NCBI RefSeq assembly: GCF_900626095.1 | Contig: NZ_UYZZ01000001.1 | Coordinates: 496,001-560,000 of the forward strand | From: Clostridium rectalis | GTDB taxonomy: Bacteria > Bacillota > Clostridia > Clostridiales > Clostridiaceae | Reading direction: 5' to 3' | Length of the DNA: 64,000 nucleotides | In this document: piece after piece, positions 43,778 to 53,270 of the stretch | Position numbering within the stretch: the first letter of the stretch is position 1 | Layout: each line of letters starts with the position of its first letter | Translations under genes and position numbers: made by a program | The notes under the pieces: generated by a model | Told to the model about the DNA's origin: nothing | Databases searched by the model: none | What the model saw: only the letters and a program-made list of their open reading frames with translations

Positions 43778-43808
43778 AGCTGTCTTAAAGTTTTATTTTA
43801 AGACAGCT
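43778..43808. terminator. strong hairpin between convergent genes
   Basis: A perfect 12-bp stem AGCTGTCTTAAA/TTTAAGACAGCT (43778-43789 and 43797-43808), with T-rich sequence on the minus side. It probably terminates the HD gene or minus-strand transcripts. The remaining 43809-44105 is AT-rich with nothing seen. Confidence 0.6.
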
Positions 43809-44105
43809 AAAAGAAAATTATAAAGTAATTTTTTATTTGATTTTATTGTATAAAATTGTTTCTTTTTAAGTTTCAATTAAATATTTTTGGTGTTTATACA
43901 TGGGTTCTAGTTAAGTATAATTATTATTTTTAAATTTTATTATTTACATGTACGGTTTATTTCTCAACTTTTGTAGATACAATGCTCACTTGTCAATATT
44001 ATTTAAATACTGGTAAATACCACATTTTAATTTATATATTATTTAGATTAGGATTAAGTATCTAAATCCATACAATATTAAAATAATTTAAAAAATGTTC
44101 AAAAA

Positions 44106-44600
44106 TTAATAGGCCACTTTTATAAAGTGTACTTTATAGGCGGACCAGCTATTGAAGTATGGAATATTACGTGCTTCAAAGGAGTGTTGTGAAATAAGAG
44201 GTATATTACCCATAAAAGAAGTTATTATGGCACTGTGAAAAATTTTTTTATTATAATCCTCAAAAAAAACTAAATCACCAAGTTGTAGTGAACTAAAGTC
44301 GAATACTTCATAGCCTTTTAAACCATTGAAATTTGAATTATAATTTATTTTCAAAGTCCAAAATAAAGAATGTGCTACGGCCCATGAAACCGACCAAGTT
44401 GGTGGAGTGGTTTTGCTATAAAACCATTGGTGATCATTTATAAAATTCATAGGTATTTTACCAGCATATAAACTTTGGGAAACAAAATTAGCACAGTCAC
44501 CTCCAGTATTTTTGTCTAGAGGGAAATATTTGTAAACGGGATTAGGGGATAAAGCGTAAGTAAGAGCATAGTTTACAGCATCAATTCTAGAGTAAAACAT
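44106..44600 (-). CDS. putative amidase-domain (Amidase_6) protein
   Basis: 164 residues from the second ATG (44600), because GGAGAT lies just ahead of it. YSRIDAVNYALTYA at the start and NTGGDCANFVSQSLYAG (catalytic Cys) match the amidase-like NlpC/P60-type domain PF12671; SAIITS and QHS provide His later. No signal peptide, so possibly a spore or intracellular protein. Substrate unknown, perhaps a cell-wall peptide. Confidence 0.82.
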   Translation of the reverse strand: MFYSRIDAVNYALTYALSPNPVYKYFPLDKNTGGDCANFVSQSLYAGKIPMNFINDHQWFYSKTTPPTWSVSWAVAHSLFWTLKINYNSNFNGLKGYEVFDFSSLQLGDLVFFEDYNKKIFHSAIITSFMGNIPLISQHSFEARNIPYFNSWSAYKVHFIKVAY

Positions 44601-44758
44601 ATATATCTCCATTTTAAAGTAATCTACAATAATTAAATATGATAATATTATATTTTTGTTACAAAATTTTATAAATATTTAAGAAGTTATCTATAAGTAG
44701 CAATTGATATAATGTCACATATAATAAAATAGTATATAAAATTTATGGAGGAATGAAG

Positions 44759-45496
44759 TTGAAGTGTTGTAAAGATGAAAATCTAAAACCATATAATAGG
44801 CGCATTCAATATGGAATGGATTTTTCATATGATGGTTTGAATCAGTCCCTATGCTTAATTAAGGAAGTTGTGCAGGGAGAAAAAAATGAAATTTTAAAAT
44901 ATAATCATTTATTATCTTTATCACCAAATAGAGAGCAAAAGGAAATTATAAGAACAATAAAAAATGATGAGATAAATCATGGGAAGTGCTTTAGACAAAT
45001 TTATTATTCATATACTTATGAATGTGTTGAAAGTTTAGATAAAGGAAAATATATCAAACAAAAAACTTATATAGAGGGTTTAAAGGAAGCAATGTTTGGT
45101 AAATTAAAAGCTATGGAAAAATATAGACTAATAAGAGATGGTGTACCAAGTAGATATTATAGAGATATTATATTTTGTATACTAACGGATGAGATGAAGC
45201 ATGCATTATTATATAATTATATTTTAACTTTAAGTTTGAGTAATAAAAGGGAAAAAACAAGAAACGAAGAAAATATTCAAAGAGATATGAATTATAAATC
45301 TACTCAATATATGGAGTATATAAAACCTATAATTAGTAGGGCCATTGATGAAAAAAATATGGGTGTTGACATAGAGTATTTGATGTCTAAATGTATATTG
45401 TCTGGTACGTTACTTGGGAAAGGCATAAATCCACAAGATACTATAGAAGAAGTAAAACGTTTTGAAGGTAATGGAGAAATTAATTTTAACATATAG
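44759..45496 (+). CDS. ferritin-like/rubrerythrin-type di-iron protein
   Basis: 245 residues from TTG 44759 (GGAGG 44747-44751; the ATG at 44753 is too close). Two ExxH motifs, NDEINH and TDEMKH, about 75 residues apart, with helices around them, resemble a rubrerythrin-like four-helix di-iron site. Cys-rich start (MKCC). Function may be peroxide or oxygen response; substrate unknown. Terminator 45510-45545. Confidence 0.7.
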   Translation: MKCCKDENLKPYNRRIQYGMDFSYDGLNQSLCLIKEVVQGEKNEILKYNHLLSLSPNREQKEIIRTIKNDEINHGKCFRQIYYSYTYECVESLDKGKYIKQKTYIEGLKEAMFGKLKAMEKYRLIRDGVPSRYYRDIIFCILTDEMKHALLYNYILTLSLSNKREKTRNEENIQRDMNYKSTQYMEYIKPIISRAIDEKNMGVDIEYLMSKCILSGTLLGKGINPQDTIEEVKRFEGNGEINFNI

Positions 45497-45509
45497 TTAG
45501 TATATTATT

Positions 45510-45546
45510 TAAGGTATATAGTGCTATTGCATTATATACCTTTTTG
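45510..45546. terminator. convergent terminator
   Basis: AAGGTATATAGTGC...GCATTATATACCTTTTT stem (45510-45545) between two convergent genes. Confidence 0.75.
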
Positions 45547-45547
45547 T

Positions 45548-46144
45548 TTATGCAAGTAACTCATATAATCCAAGTAATATTATAATTATGGCAGATACTA
45601 CATTTGAATATTTAGCAAGGTTGTCTGATAAAAATTGTTCCCCTATAATAACACCTAATTGTATGAATATTATGCTAAACAAGAATGACGATATAGAGGT
45701 TATATAAATATTAAGTCCTGTTATACTAGCGCCTATACCTAGACCGATATTGTTTAAGCATAATATAAATCCAAGCATCAATGCTTCCTTGGTTTCAATA
45801 TTTTTGGATCCATTAATATCTATTATTTCAGGATTTTTTAGTACATTTTCATAATCTGTATCTTTAATAGATTTTTGTTTGGTATTCAATGCAGTAAATA
45901 ACATGTATAATCCAAAAATCATTAAAATTACACTACCAATTACATTAGCTATATTAGGGGATATAATATTTAGAAGCAATTTACCACAAAGCATAGAAAG
46001 GAAAGTACCCATGCCAGCTATAAAGGCTATTATAAAATTACTTCTATTATTTATTTTAATTTTATTTATTCCATAACTTAAACCTACAACAAAACCATCT
46101 CCACTTGAGGATATGGCAAAAAATAAAGCTGAAAGTATATGCAT
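45548..46144 (-). CDS. ytaF: sporulation membrane protein YtaF
   Basis: 198 residues with six membrane helices. SSSGDGFVVGLSYGI and LCLNNIGLGIGASITG are the two Asp/Asn-containing helices of the MntP/YtaF fold. YtaF is a sporulation membrane protein of the forespore/mother cell programme; the transport role is unproven. Single gene. Confidence 0.9.
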   Translation of the reverse strand: MHILSALFFAISSSGDGFVVGLSYGINKIKINNRSNFIIAFIAGMGTFLSMLCGKLLLNIISPNIANVIGSVILMIFGLYMLFTALNTKQKSIKDTDYENVLKNPEIIDINGSKNIETKEALMLGFILCLNNIGLGIGASITGLNIYITSISSFLFSIIFIQLGVIIGEQFLSDNLAKYSNVVSAIIIILLGLYELLA

Positions 46145-46272
46145 AATCTCCTCCTATATATTAATGGTACATAATTATGTTATGAAGGATTTATGCTATT
46201 GTTACAGCAAATCTATTATATTATAATAATATAAACAAAGATACTAAATTTCAATAATAAGGAGTTGACATA

Positions 46273-47136
46273 ATGGATAAATTTCATATAAAAAGGTTAT
46301 CTGATAATATTTTATATCTTCCTGCAGATCATGAAACAGACAGGCCCATATTAGCAGCTATATATGGTAAAAAAAGTACTTTGATAGTTGATTGTGGGAA
46401 CTCATCTAATCATGCTGAATTATTTTTAAATCAGCTTAAAGAGTATGATTTACCACCTATTAAATTTGCAACTTTAACACATTGGCATTGGGATCACATA
46501 TTTGGAATGGAAAAAATGAATGTACCTATAATATCTCATATTAAAACAAAAGAAGCTATAGAGAAAATGATTTATTATAAATGGGATGACGAGGAACTAG
46601 ACAAAAGAGTAAAAGAAGGAATAGAGATTCCTTTTTGTGCTGATATGATAAAAAAAGAATTTAAAAATTGTAGAGAAGATATAAAAATTATTTTACCGGA
46701 TATAACATTTGAAGATAAGTTGGAAATAGATTTAGGCGATATCAATTGTTGTATTGAAAATGTAGGTGGAGACCATTCAGAAGATTCTACTGTAGTTTTT
46801 GTAAAAGAAAGTAAAACGGTTTTTTTAGGAGATGCTTTAGCAGCTCAACTATATGCACCTAATTGGTATTATTCAAAAGAAGGATTAAAAAATCTTCTTA
46901 AAAAAATACAAGAGTATGATGCTAATATGTATGTAGAATCCCATTGTAGTCCTGTAGGTAGAAACGAGTTTAATGAGTATATTAATAAGCTTAGAAAGTA
47001 TTCATGTATAGCGTATAAAAATGGTTATAATTTAGATAAATCTTGTAAAGAATTAAAAGAAATGTATCCTCTTGAGGTAGGTATAGAAGACATAGAGCTT
47101 ATGGAGTACTTTGTTAATGAAAAATATATAAAATAA
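46273..47136 (+). CDS. MBL-fold metallohydrolase
   Basis: 287 residues. THWHWDHIFGM (HxHxDH), GGDHSEDSTVVF, GDALAA and ESHCSPVG are the metal motifs. A C-terminal helical region (residues ~220-287) follows. Cytoplasmic; substrate unknown. Start behind AAGGAGTTGACAT. Followed by an 11-bp inverted repeat (47143-47177). Confidence 0.85.
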   Translation: MDKFHIKRLSDNILYLPADHETDRPILAAIYGKKSTLIVDCGNSSNHAELFLNQLKEYDLPPIKFATLTHWHWDHIFGMEKMNVPIISHIKTKEAIEKMIYYKWDDEELDKRVKEGIEIPFCADMIKKEFKNCREDIKIILPDITFEDKLEIDLGDINCCIENVGGDHSEDSTVVFVKESKTVFLGDALAAQLYAPNWYYSKEGLKNLLKKIQEYDANMYVESHCSPVGRNEFNEYINKLRKYSCIAYKNGYNLDKSCKELKEMYPLEVGIEDIELMEYFVNEKYIK

Positions 47137-47142
47137 ATAAAG

Positions 47143-47177
47143 GCATGTAGTATAATATGTTTAAAAATACTACATGC
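47143..47177. other. 11-bp perfect inverted repeat before the sulfur-operon promoter
   Basis: GCATGTAGTAT (47143-47153) and ATACTACATGC (47167-47177) flank 13 bases. There is no T-run; it ends 5 bases before the -35 box. It could be a weak terminator of the MBL gene or an operator. Confidence 0.4.
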
Positions 47178-47182
47178 GTTAC

Positions 47183-47211
47183 TTGACAGTAAAAGAAAAT
47201 AGTATTATAAT
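47183..47211 (+). promoter_or_regulatory. consensus sigma-A promoter of the sulfur operon
   Basis: TTGACA (47183-47188), 17 bases, TATAAT (47206-47211). Both boxes are perfect. TAGGAATTAT at 47226-47235 downstream could be an Rrf2/CymR-type half-site. Confidence 0.9.
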
Positions 47212-47252
47212 CATATCAAACATATAGGAATTATATACATGAGGTGCAAAAA

Positions 47253-47690
47253 ATGAAGATTTCTACTAAAGGAAGATATGGTTTAAAAGCAATGATAGAT
47301 ATAGCTGTATATTCCATCTATGAAAATGTTACTTTGAAGAGCATATCTGAAAGAGAAAGTATTTCGGAAAAATATTTAGAACAAATTTTTTCAGCTCTAA
47401 GAAAAAATGGGTTAGTTATTAGTAAAAAAGGTGCTCAAGGAGGGTATATGTTAGCCGATAGCATGTCTAAAATTACTGTAGGCCATATACTAAGAGCTTT
47501 AGAAGGAGATTTAAATGTTGTAACTAACGATGGGGAACAACTAGTTGATACTATGGATAAATGCATTCAAGAAAATGTCTGGGGAAAACTAAATAATAGT
47601 ATAAATTCTATAGTAGATTCAATTACGTTGGAGGAGTTAGTATTTCAATATAATAAATATAAAAATCCGAATTATATGTATTACATATAA
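47253..47690 (+). CDS. Rrf2-family transcriptional regulator (IscR/CymR-like)
   Basis: 145 residues from ATG 47253 (GAGGTG before it). MKISTKGRYGLKAMIDIAVY and the wHTH with YLEQIFSALRKNGLV are the Rrf2 signature. The three cysteines that hold IscR's cluster are not present (one Cys, in MDKCIQEN), so it resembles CymR, the cysteine-metabolism repressor. It heads the cysK-iscS-mnmA operon and probably represses its own promoter. B. subtilis has the related cymR-yrvO-mnmA arrangement. Confidence 0.88.
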   Translation: MKISTKGRYGLKAMIDIAVYSIYENVTLKSISERESISEKYLEQIFSALRKNGLVISKKGAQGGYMLADSMSKITVGHILRALEGDLNVVTNDGEQLVDTMDKCIQENVWGKLNNSINSIVDSITLEELVFQYNKYKNPNYMYYI

Positions 47691-47745
47691 TTTTTACACT
47701 AAAACCTACTAAACCTATATGATTAATATAAAAGGAGTATATGAG

Positions 47746-48672
47746 ATGAAGGTATATAAAAATTTAATAGAAACCGTAGGCAATACGCCCCTGGTTACTC
47801 TAGAAAAAATTAAAATAAAATATCATTTGAAGGCTAATATTATAGTAAAAATAGAGTATTTTAATCCTGGCGGAAGTGTTAAAGATAGAATAGCTAAGGA
47901 AATGATAGAAGAGGCTGAAAAGCGTAATATTATAAACAAAAGCACAGTAATAATAGAACCAACTAGTGGTAATACTGGTATAGGACTTGCGATTGTATCA
48001 GCAGTTAAGGGTTATAGACTTATTTTAACAATGCCTGAATCTATGAGTATAGAGAGAAGAAAACTAATAAAGGCTTATGGTGCGAAAATTGTTCTAACTC
48101 CTAAAGATGAAGGTATGAAAGGTGCAGTAAAAATGGCAGAACAACTTTTAGAGAAGTATCCTAATTCATTTATGCCACAACAATTTAAGAATTTGTCAAA
48201 TCCATCAATACATGAGAAAACTACGGGAAAAGAGATTCTTGAGGATACTGATAATAATGTTGATATCTTTGTTGCAGGAGTAGGTACAGGTGGAACGATT
48301 ACAGGTGTAGGAAAGGTGCTTAAACATAAAAATCCTAAAATAAAAATTGTAGCTGTAGAACCTAAGGAATCACAAGTACTATCAGGTGGAGAAGCGGCGC
48401 CACATAAAATACAAGGTATTGGAGCGGGATTTATTCCAGAAGTTTTAAAAAAAGAAATAATTGATGAAATTATTAAAGTGTCAAATGAGGAGGCTTTTGA
48501 TATTACTGCAAAAGTTGCACAAAAAGAAGGTTTATTGGTTGGAATTTCATCTGGAGCGGCTATATTTGCGGCTATAGAATTAGCAAAAAGAGATGAAAAT
48601 GCGGGTAAAAACATAGTGGTATTATTGCCTGATACAGGAACTAGATATTTATCAATGGATGTATTTGACTAA
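47746..48672 (+). CDS. cysK: cysteine synthase
   Basis: 308 residues from ATG 47746 behind AAAGGAG; an ATG 27 bases upstream lies before that site. The PLP Lys is in NPGGSVKDRIA, PTSGNTGIGLAIV binds phosphate/substrate, and GVGTGGTITG binds PLP phosphate. It makes cysteine from O-acetylserine and sulfide. A CymR-type regulator commonly works through CysK. In operon with Rrf2 and iscS (19 bases before iscS). Confidence 0.95.
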   Translation: MKVYKNLIETVGNTPLVTLEKIKIKYHLKANIIVKIEYFNPGGSVKDRIAKEMIEEAEKRNIINKSTVIIEPTSGNTGIGLAIVSAVKGYRLILTMPESMSIERRKLIKAYGAKIVLTPKDEGMKGAVKMAEQLLEKYPNSFMPQQFKNLSNPSIHEKTTGKEILEDTDNNVDIFVAGVGTGGTITGVGKVLKHKNPKIKIVAVEPKESQVLSGGEAAPHKIQGIGAGFIPEVLKKEIIDEIIKVSNEEAFDITAKVAQKEGLLVGISSGAAIFAAIELAKRDENAGKNIVVLLPDTGTRYLSMDVFD

Positions 48673-48691
48673 AATTATAAGGTGATGAATT

Positions 48692-49840
48692 ATGAAAGAT
48701 AAAATATATATGGATTATGCAGCCACTACTTATTTAAAAGAAAAAGTAATTGAGAATATGATGCCTTTTATTACCACGAATTTTGGGAACCCTTCATCTC
48801 AGTATTCAGTTTCTACAGAAAGCAAGATGGCTATAGATATAAATAGATTTAAGATTGCAAAAGCTATAAAAGCCAATAGAGAAGAGGTTTTTTTTACAAG
48901 TGGAGCTACTGAAGCCGATAATTGGGCCATAAAAGGATTTGCTCTGAAGAATAAAAACAAGGGAAATCATATAATTACCAGCCAAATTGAACATGAGGCT
49001 GTATTAAAGAGTTGTAAGTATCTTGAAACTTTAGGATTCCAAATAACTTATCTTAGTGTAAATAAGAAAGGATTTATAGATATTAATGAACTAAGAAAAG
49101 CTATTAAAAAAGAAACTATTTTAGTATCTATTATATTTGCTAATAATGAAATTGGCACTATACAACCTATAAAAGAGATAGGAGATATTTGTTATGAAAA
49201 TAATATAGTATTTCATACAGATGCAGTCCAAGCACTAGGTAAGATATCTATAGATGTATTAGCTATGCACATAGATATGATATCTTTATCTGCTCATAAA
49301 ATTTATGGACCTAAAGGAATTGGTGGACTTTATATAAGAAAAGGAATTAAAATACAGAATTTAATACATGGTGGTTCACAAGAAAGAGGTAGAAGGGCAG
49401 GTACAGAAAACATACCTTTTATAGTTGGGTTTGGCACAGCAGTGGAACTTGCTATACAAAATATGAAATGTGAGAATAAGAGACTAACTAGTTTAAGAGA
49501 TATGTTTATAGAAAAACTTTTAAATATTCCTAATGCCTATCTAAATGGAGATTATAAAAATAGATTACCTAATAATATAAATGTAACTTTTGATGGAATA
49601 CAAGGAGAAGATTTAGTATTCATATTAGACAGAGAAGGTATATGTGTGTCTAGTGGCAGTGCTTGTCAATCTACATCTATAAATCCATCCCATGTGTTAT
49701 TGGCATTAGGTTTAAATAAAAATTTGGCGAAATCTTCATTAAGATTTAGTATTGGAGATAAAACCACTAAAGAGGAAATAAATTATGTTGTAAATATAAT
49801 TTCTCAGATCATAGAAAAACTAAGAAAAAATAATATCTAA
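48692..49840 (+). CDS. iscS: cysteine desulfurase
   Basis: 382 residues. The PLP Lys is in SLSAHKIYGPKGIGG; the catalytic Cys lies in SSGSACQST. YMDYAATTYL at the start and GGSQERGRRAGTENI are typical of NifS/IscS group I. It takes sulfur from cysteine and passes it on; the adjacent mnmA is the likely acceptor, as in YrvO-MnmA. Start behind AAGGTGATGAATT. Confidence 0.94.
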   Translation: MKDKIYMDYAATTYLKEKVIENMMPFITTNFGNPSSQYSVSTESKMAIDINRFKIAKAIKANREEVFFTSGATEADNWAIKGFALKNKNKGNHIITSQIEHEAVLKSCKYLETLGFQITYLSVNKKGFIDINELRKAIKKETILVSIIFANNEIGTIQPIKEIGDICYENNIVFHTDAVQALGKISIDVLAMHIDMISLSAHKIYGPKGIGGLYIRKGIKIQNLIHGGSQERGRRAGTENIPFIVGFGTAVELAIQNMKCENKRLTSLRDMFIEKLLNIPNAYLNGDYKNRLPNNINVTFDGIQGEDLVFILDREGICVSSGSACQSTSINPSHVLLALGLNKNLAKSSLRFSIGDKTTKEEINYVVNIISQIIEKLRKNNI

Positions 49841-49854
49841 AGCTATTAAAGGAT

Positions 49855-50958
49855 GTGATAAGGATTAGTAAAAAGGTTGTTTTAGGAATGAGTGGGGGAG
49901 TAGATAGTTCGGTAGCAGCGTATTTATTACAAAAGCAGGGATATGAAGTTATTGGAGTTACAATGAAAGTATGGGAAGATAGTAAAAATTATGAGCAAAA
50001 CCAAGGGGGATGTTGTAGTTTATTTTCAGTTGAGGATGCAAGAAGAGTTGCATATAAACTGAAAATACCATTTTATGTAATGGATTTCAAAGATGAATTT
50101 AAAGACAAAATTATAGGGAAATTTATAAAAGAATATGTTAAAGGAAGAACGCCTAATCCTTGTATAGATTGTAATAAATATATAAAATTCCATTCATTTT
50201 TAAATAGAGCATTAAATTTAGGTGCAGATTATATGGCTACAGGGCATTATGCAAGGATTGAAAAAGAAGATGGAAGATATATTATTAAAAAAGGAATTGA
50301 TAATAAGAAAGATCAAAGTTATGTATTATACAATTTTACACAACATCAGCTTAAACACACACTTCTTCCATGTGGAGGCTATACTAAAGATAATATAAGA
50401 AAGATTGCTAAGACAATTGGTTTAGAAGTATATGATAAAAAAGATAGTGAAGAAATATGTTTTATACCAGATAATAATCATGGAAAATTTATTGAAAAAG
50501 AGATAAAAAAGGATATTAAAGCAGGTTATTTTATAAATAAACAGGGTAAAGTGCTAGGTAAACATAAAGGGATAGTTTATTATACGATAGGACAAAGAAA
50601 AGGCCTTGGAATTTCTACAGGGAAGCCCTTATATGTTTTAAAAATAAATCCAAAGACTAACCAGATTGTTCTAGGAGAAAATGAGGAGTTATTTAAAAAT
50701 CAACTTATAGCCAAGGATTTGAACTTTATTCCTTTTGAAAAATTGAGTAAATCTATGGAAGTGGATATAAAGATTAGATATACAAGTAAAATTTCTAGAG
50801 GGATAATTATACCAATAAAGAATAATGCAGTAATTGTAAAATTATTTGAAGATGAAAGAGCTATTACTAAAGGTCAGTCAGTGGTGTTTTATTCTAATGA
50901 TATGTTGATTGGAGGAGGAGTAATTCATAAAGTTATAGATAGTGTGAAAAATGAATAA
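49855..50958 (+). CDS. mnmA: tRNA 2-thiouridylase
   Basis: 367 residues. The PP-loop GMSGGVDSSVAAYLL binds ATP. Catalytic cysteines are in GRTPNPCIDCNKYIKF and SEEICFIPD. TGHYARIE and YYTIGQRKGLGI are family landmarks. It adds sulfur at C2 of the wobble uridine of tRNA-Lys, -Glu and -Gln, with sulfur from the desulfurase 14 bases upstream. GTG start behind AAAGGAT. Last gene of the operon. Confidence 0.96.
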   Translation: MIRISKKVVLGMSGGVDSSVAAYLLQKQGYEVIGVTMKVWEDSKNYEQNQGGCCSLFSVEDARRVAYKLKIPFYVMDFKDEFKDKIIGKFIKEYVKGRTPNPCIDCNKYIKFHSFLNRALNLGADYMATGHYARIEKEDGRYIIKKGIDNKKDQSYVLYNFTQHQLKHTLLPCGGYTKDNIRKIAKTIGLEVYDKKDSEEICFIPDNNHGKFIEKEIKKDIKAGYFINKQGKVLGKHKGIVYYTIGQRKGLGISTGKPLYVLKINPKTNQIVLGENEELFKNQLIAKDLNFIPFEKLSKSMEVDIKIRYTSKISRGIIIPIKNNAVIVKLFEDERAITKGQSVVFYSNDMLIGGGVIHKVIDSVKNE

Positions 50959-51025
50959 TTTCCAGCTGATTTATTCTGAAATTTGAATTGATTAACTTTA
51001 TAAAGAGGATTTTTAAAGATAGTTA

Positions 51026-51066
51026 AAATAGTACTTTATTTTATAAATAGAGTACTATTTTTGTTT
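51026..51066 (+). terminator. sulfur-operon terminator
   Basis: AAATAGTACT...AGTACTATTT stem (51026-51060) and T-run, about 70 bases after mnmA. The rest of 50959-51272 shows only AT-rich sequence and, near its end, the antiporter operon's promoter region. Confidence 0.8.
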
Positions 51067-51272
51067 TGAATTAGTCAATATGATTATATAAATATTTTTA
51101 ATGTATAAATATACTAGTCTTTTAAAAAGAAAAATAATATATATTTAAAATTATGAATATTTTTTATATTTTTAAATTTGAATAATGATAAAAAAACTAT
51201 AGACGGATGGCTATGAAATTTGATAATATAATATAGAAAGATGAAATACTAGAAGAAAGGAGACATAAATTC

Positions 51273-51752
51273 ATGAAAAATTGGGTTATTTGCCTGTATA
51301 TTGTGTTTTGGATTATTTTATCGGAAATCCTAAATATGGAAAGGATTATAATTGGAAGTGTGCTTTGTTTAGGTATATTTTTATTTAATAAAAAAATAAT
51401 TCTAAATGACACAAAGAGTAAAGGAGTAAAAGGTAAAAAAGTAATTTACGGTATTTATTATATATTATTTCTGATTAGAGAAATATTTAAATCGAATTTT
51501 CATGTGGCGAAGTTAGTATTAAGTCCTAAAATGAAAATCTCACCTCAAATCTTTAGTATAAGCACAAAGCTTAAATCTGATTTCTATAAAACTATATTAG
51601 CAAATTCCATAACTTTAACACCAGGAACTTTAACTTTAGAATTGAATAATGATAAGCTTATTATACACTGTTTGGAAAAAGAAAATGTAAAGGTTTTAAT
51701 AGATTCGGATTTTGAGAAAATTCTTTTGAAAGCAGAGGGGTATAAACAGTGA
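51273..51752 (+). CDS. mrpE: Mrp antiporter subunit E
   Basis: 159 residues with two N-terminal membrane helices and a small soluble C-terminal domain (TLEL and IHCLE segments). NSITLTPGTLTLEL matches MrpE/MnhE. First gene of a ten-gene Mrp-type antiporter operon; overlaps mrpF by 4 bases. Start behind AAAGGAG. Confidence 0.88.
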   Translation: MKNWVICLYIVFWIILSEILNMERIIIGSVLCLGIFLFNKKIILNDTKSKGVKGKKVIYGIYYILFLIREIFKSNFHVAKLVLSPKMKISPQIFSISTKLKSDFYKTILANSITLTPGTLTLELNNDKLIIHCLEKENVKVLIDSDFEKILLKAEGYKQ

Positions 51753-52015
51753 TAACTATATTAACTTTTTCAATAATTTTTTTATCTATAACTATTTTGG
51801 GATGTATGTATAGGGCAATTAAAGGACCAAGTGCAGCGGATAGACTTATAGCAATAAATGTAATAAGCACTAAAACCATAGTTTTGATACTTATGGTATC
51901 CTTTATACTTCATGAAACCTACTTTGTGGATGTAGCTTTAGTTTATGCATTAATAAGTTTTATCGCAACTGTTGTTATATCAAATTGTATAGGTGTTAGG
52001 GAGGGAAAAAAGTGA
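51749..52015 (+). CDS. mrpF: Mrp antiporter subunit F
   Basis: 88 residues, three helices. YRAIKGPSAADRLIAIN is the MrpF signature. Small accessory membrane subunit; overlaps both neighbours (4 bases each). Confidence 0.9.
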   Translation: MITILTFSIIFLSITILGCMYRAIKGPSAADRLIAINVISTKTIVLILMVSFILHETYFVDVALVYALISFIATVVISNCIGVREGKK

Positions 52016-52335
52016 TAAAAATTTTATCTGGAAGTTTATTTTTAATTGGAGGATTGTTCTTTTTTTTAGTAGGTACAGTAGGTATATTAAGATTTCCAGA
52101 TGTATTTACTAGAGTGCATAGTGCTGCTAAGTGTGATACTTTAGGTTTATTTTTAAGTCTTATAGGTCTTATTATATTTAATGGATTTAATGTTATAAGC
52201 TTAAAAATTATTCTTGTTATTATTTTTGTATGGATAACAAACCCTACGGCAACACATTTAATAGGAAAAGCAGAATTTTTAAGGAAGAACTTAGACAAGC
52301 AGGGTGAGGTGGATGTAGATAATGAAAATATTTAG
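52012..52335 (+). CDS. mrpG: Mrp antiporter subunit G
   Basis: 107 residues, three helices. GTVGILRFPDVFTRVHSAAK is the MrpG/PhaG motif, and NPTATHLI follows. Overlaps the next gene by 14 bases. Confidence 0.92.
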   Translation: MIKILSGSLFLIGGLFFFLVGTVGILRFPDVFTRVHSAAKCDTLGLFLSLIGLIIFNGFNVISLKIILVIIFVWITNPTATHLIGKAEFLRKNLDKQGEVDVDNENI

Positions 52336-52558
52336 TATAATAATGCTTTTAACTCTAATAGGATCATCTATAGCTGTATCAATGATAAAGAGCTTACTTG
52401 GATCTATAATTGTATTTACAGTATACAGTCTTGTAATGGCTATATTATGGCAGCAACTTAATGCGCCAGATATTGCAGTTACTGAAGCATCAGTAGGCGC
52501 AGGAATTACAACAGTACTTTTTATTATTACCTTAAAGAAAATTAAAGGAGCAAAATAA
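52322..52558 (+). CDS. MbhD/DUF4040 subunit (split MrpA part)
   Basis: 78 residues, three helices. LWQQLNAPDIAVTEASVGAG is the MbhD (PF13244/DUF4040) motif that in classical Mrp is fused inside the C-terminal part of MrpA. Here it is a separate gene, as in archaeal Mbh/Mrp membrane arms. One-base overlap with the next gene (TAATG). Confidence 0.88.
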   Translation: MKIFSIIMLLTLIGSSIAVSMIKSLLGSIIVFTVYSLVMAILWQQLNAPDIAVTEASVGAGITTVLFIITLKKIKGAK

Positions 52559-52836
52559 TGAATAAAGTTATAGGGGTACTAATTACAGTGCTAATCACAA
52601 TAACTCTTCTTCTGGGAGTAATGGATTTGCCCCAGTTTGGAAACGATAATAATCCTACCCATAATGAAGTATCAAAATATTATATAGATAACTCAATTAA
52701 GGATACAGGAGCTACTAATATAGTAACAGGTGTCATACTAGATTATAGAGCTTTTGATACTTTTGTAGAAGCTAGTGTATTGTTTACTTCAACAATTACA
52801 GTAATGATACTTTTAAAAAAGGGAATAAAAGGATAG
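52558..52836 (+). CDS. MbhE-like subunit (split MrpA part)
   Basis: 92 residues with helices at both ends and a short outside loop (PTHNEVSKYYIDN). VTGVILDYRAFDTFVEASVL is the MbhE motif, normally the last part of MrpA. Together with the previous gene it replaces the C-terminus of MrpA. Confidence 0.82.
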   Translation: MNKVIGVLITVLITITLLLGVMDLPQFGNDNNPTHNEVSKYYIDNSIKDTGATNIVTGVILDYRAFDTFVEASVLFTSTITVMILLKKGIKG

Positions 52837-52848
52837 AGGAGATATTTA

Positions 52849-53268
52849 ATGAAGGACAGTATTTTAATTCAAGTAAGTAAAATTATAATTCCGTTCATAC
52901 AAATATTCGGATTGTATGTGGTTTTTAATGGACATTTAAGTCCAGGAGGAGGATTTGCAGGAGGCACTATTTTTGGAGTAAGCCTTATATTATATAGAAT
53001 TGTTTTTGGTAAAGATGAGGCTAAAAAAAAATTCGCGTATAAAAAATTAATGGGAATTGTATCATTTGGACTGTTACTTTATGGGACAATGAAAGGGTAT
53101 AGTTTTATAACTGGAGGAAATCATATAAATTTACCCAAACCTCCACTTGGAACAGCTGGAAATATATTAAGTGGCGGTTTTATATTACCTTTAAATATAA
53201 TTGTAGGACTTTTAGTAGGAATTTCAATGTATTTTTTTTATAGCTTATTCGAAGAAGGAGAAATTTAA
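52849..53268 (+). CDS. mrpB: Mrp antiporter subunit B
   Basis: 139 residues, four helices. FNGHLSPGGGFAGGTIFG is the MnhB/MrpB signature. It has a short gap before (12 bases, GAGGAGA site) and 2 bases after. Confidence 0.92.
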   Translation: MKDSILIQVSKIIIPFIQIFGLYVVFNGHLSPGGGFAGGTIFGVSLILYRIVFGKDEAKKKFAYKKLMGIVSFGLLLYGTMKGYSFITGGNHINLPKPPLGTAGNILSGGFILPLNIIVGLLVGISMYFFYSLFEEGEI

Positions 53269-53270
53269 AA

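Noticed and set aside
48075-48614. 179-codon open frame opposite cysK
   Set aside because: Shadow frame; the sense strand encodes a clear cysteine synthase with all motifs.
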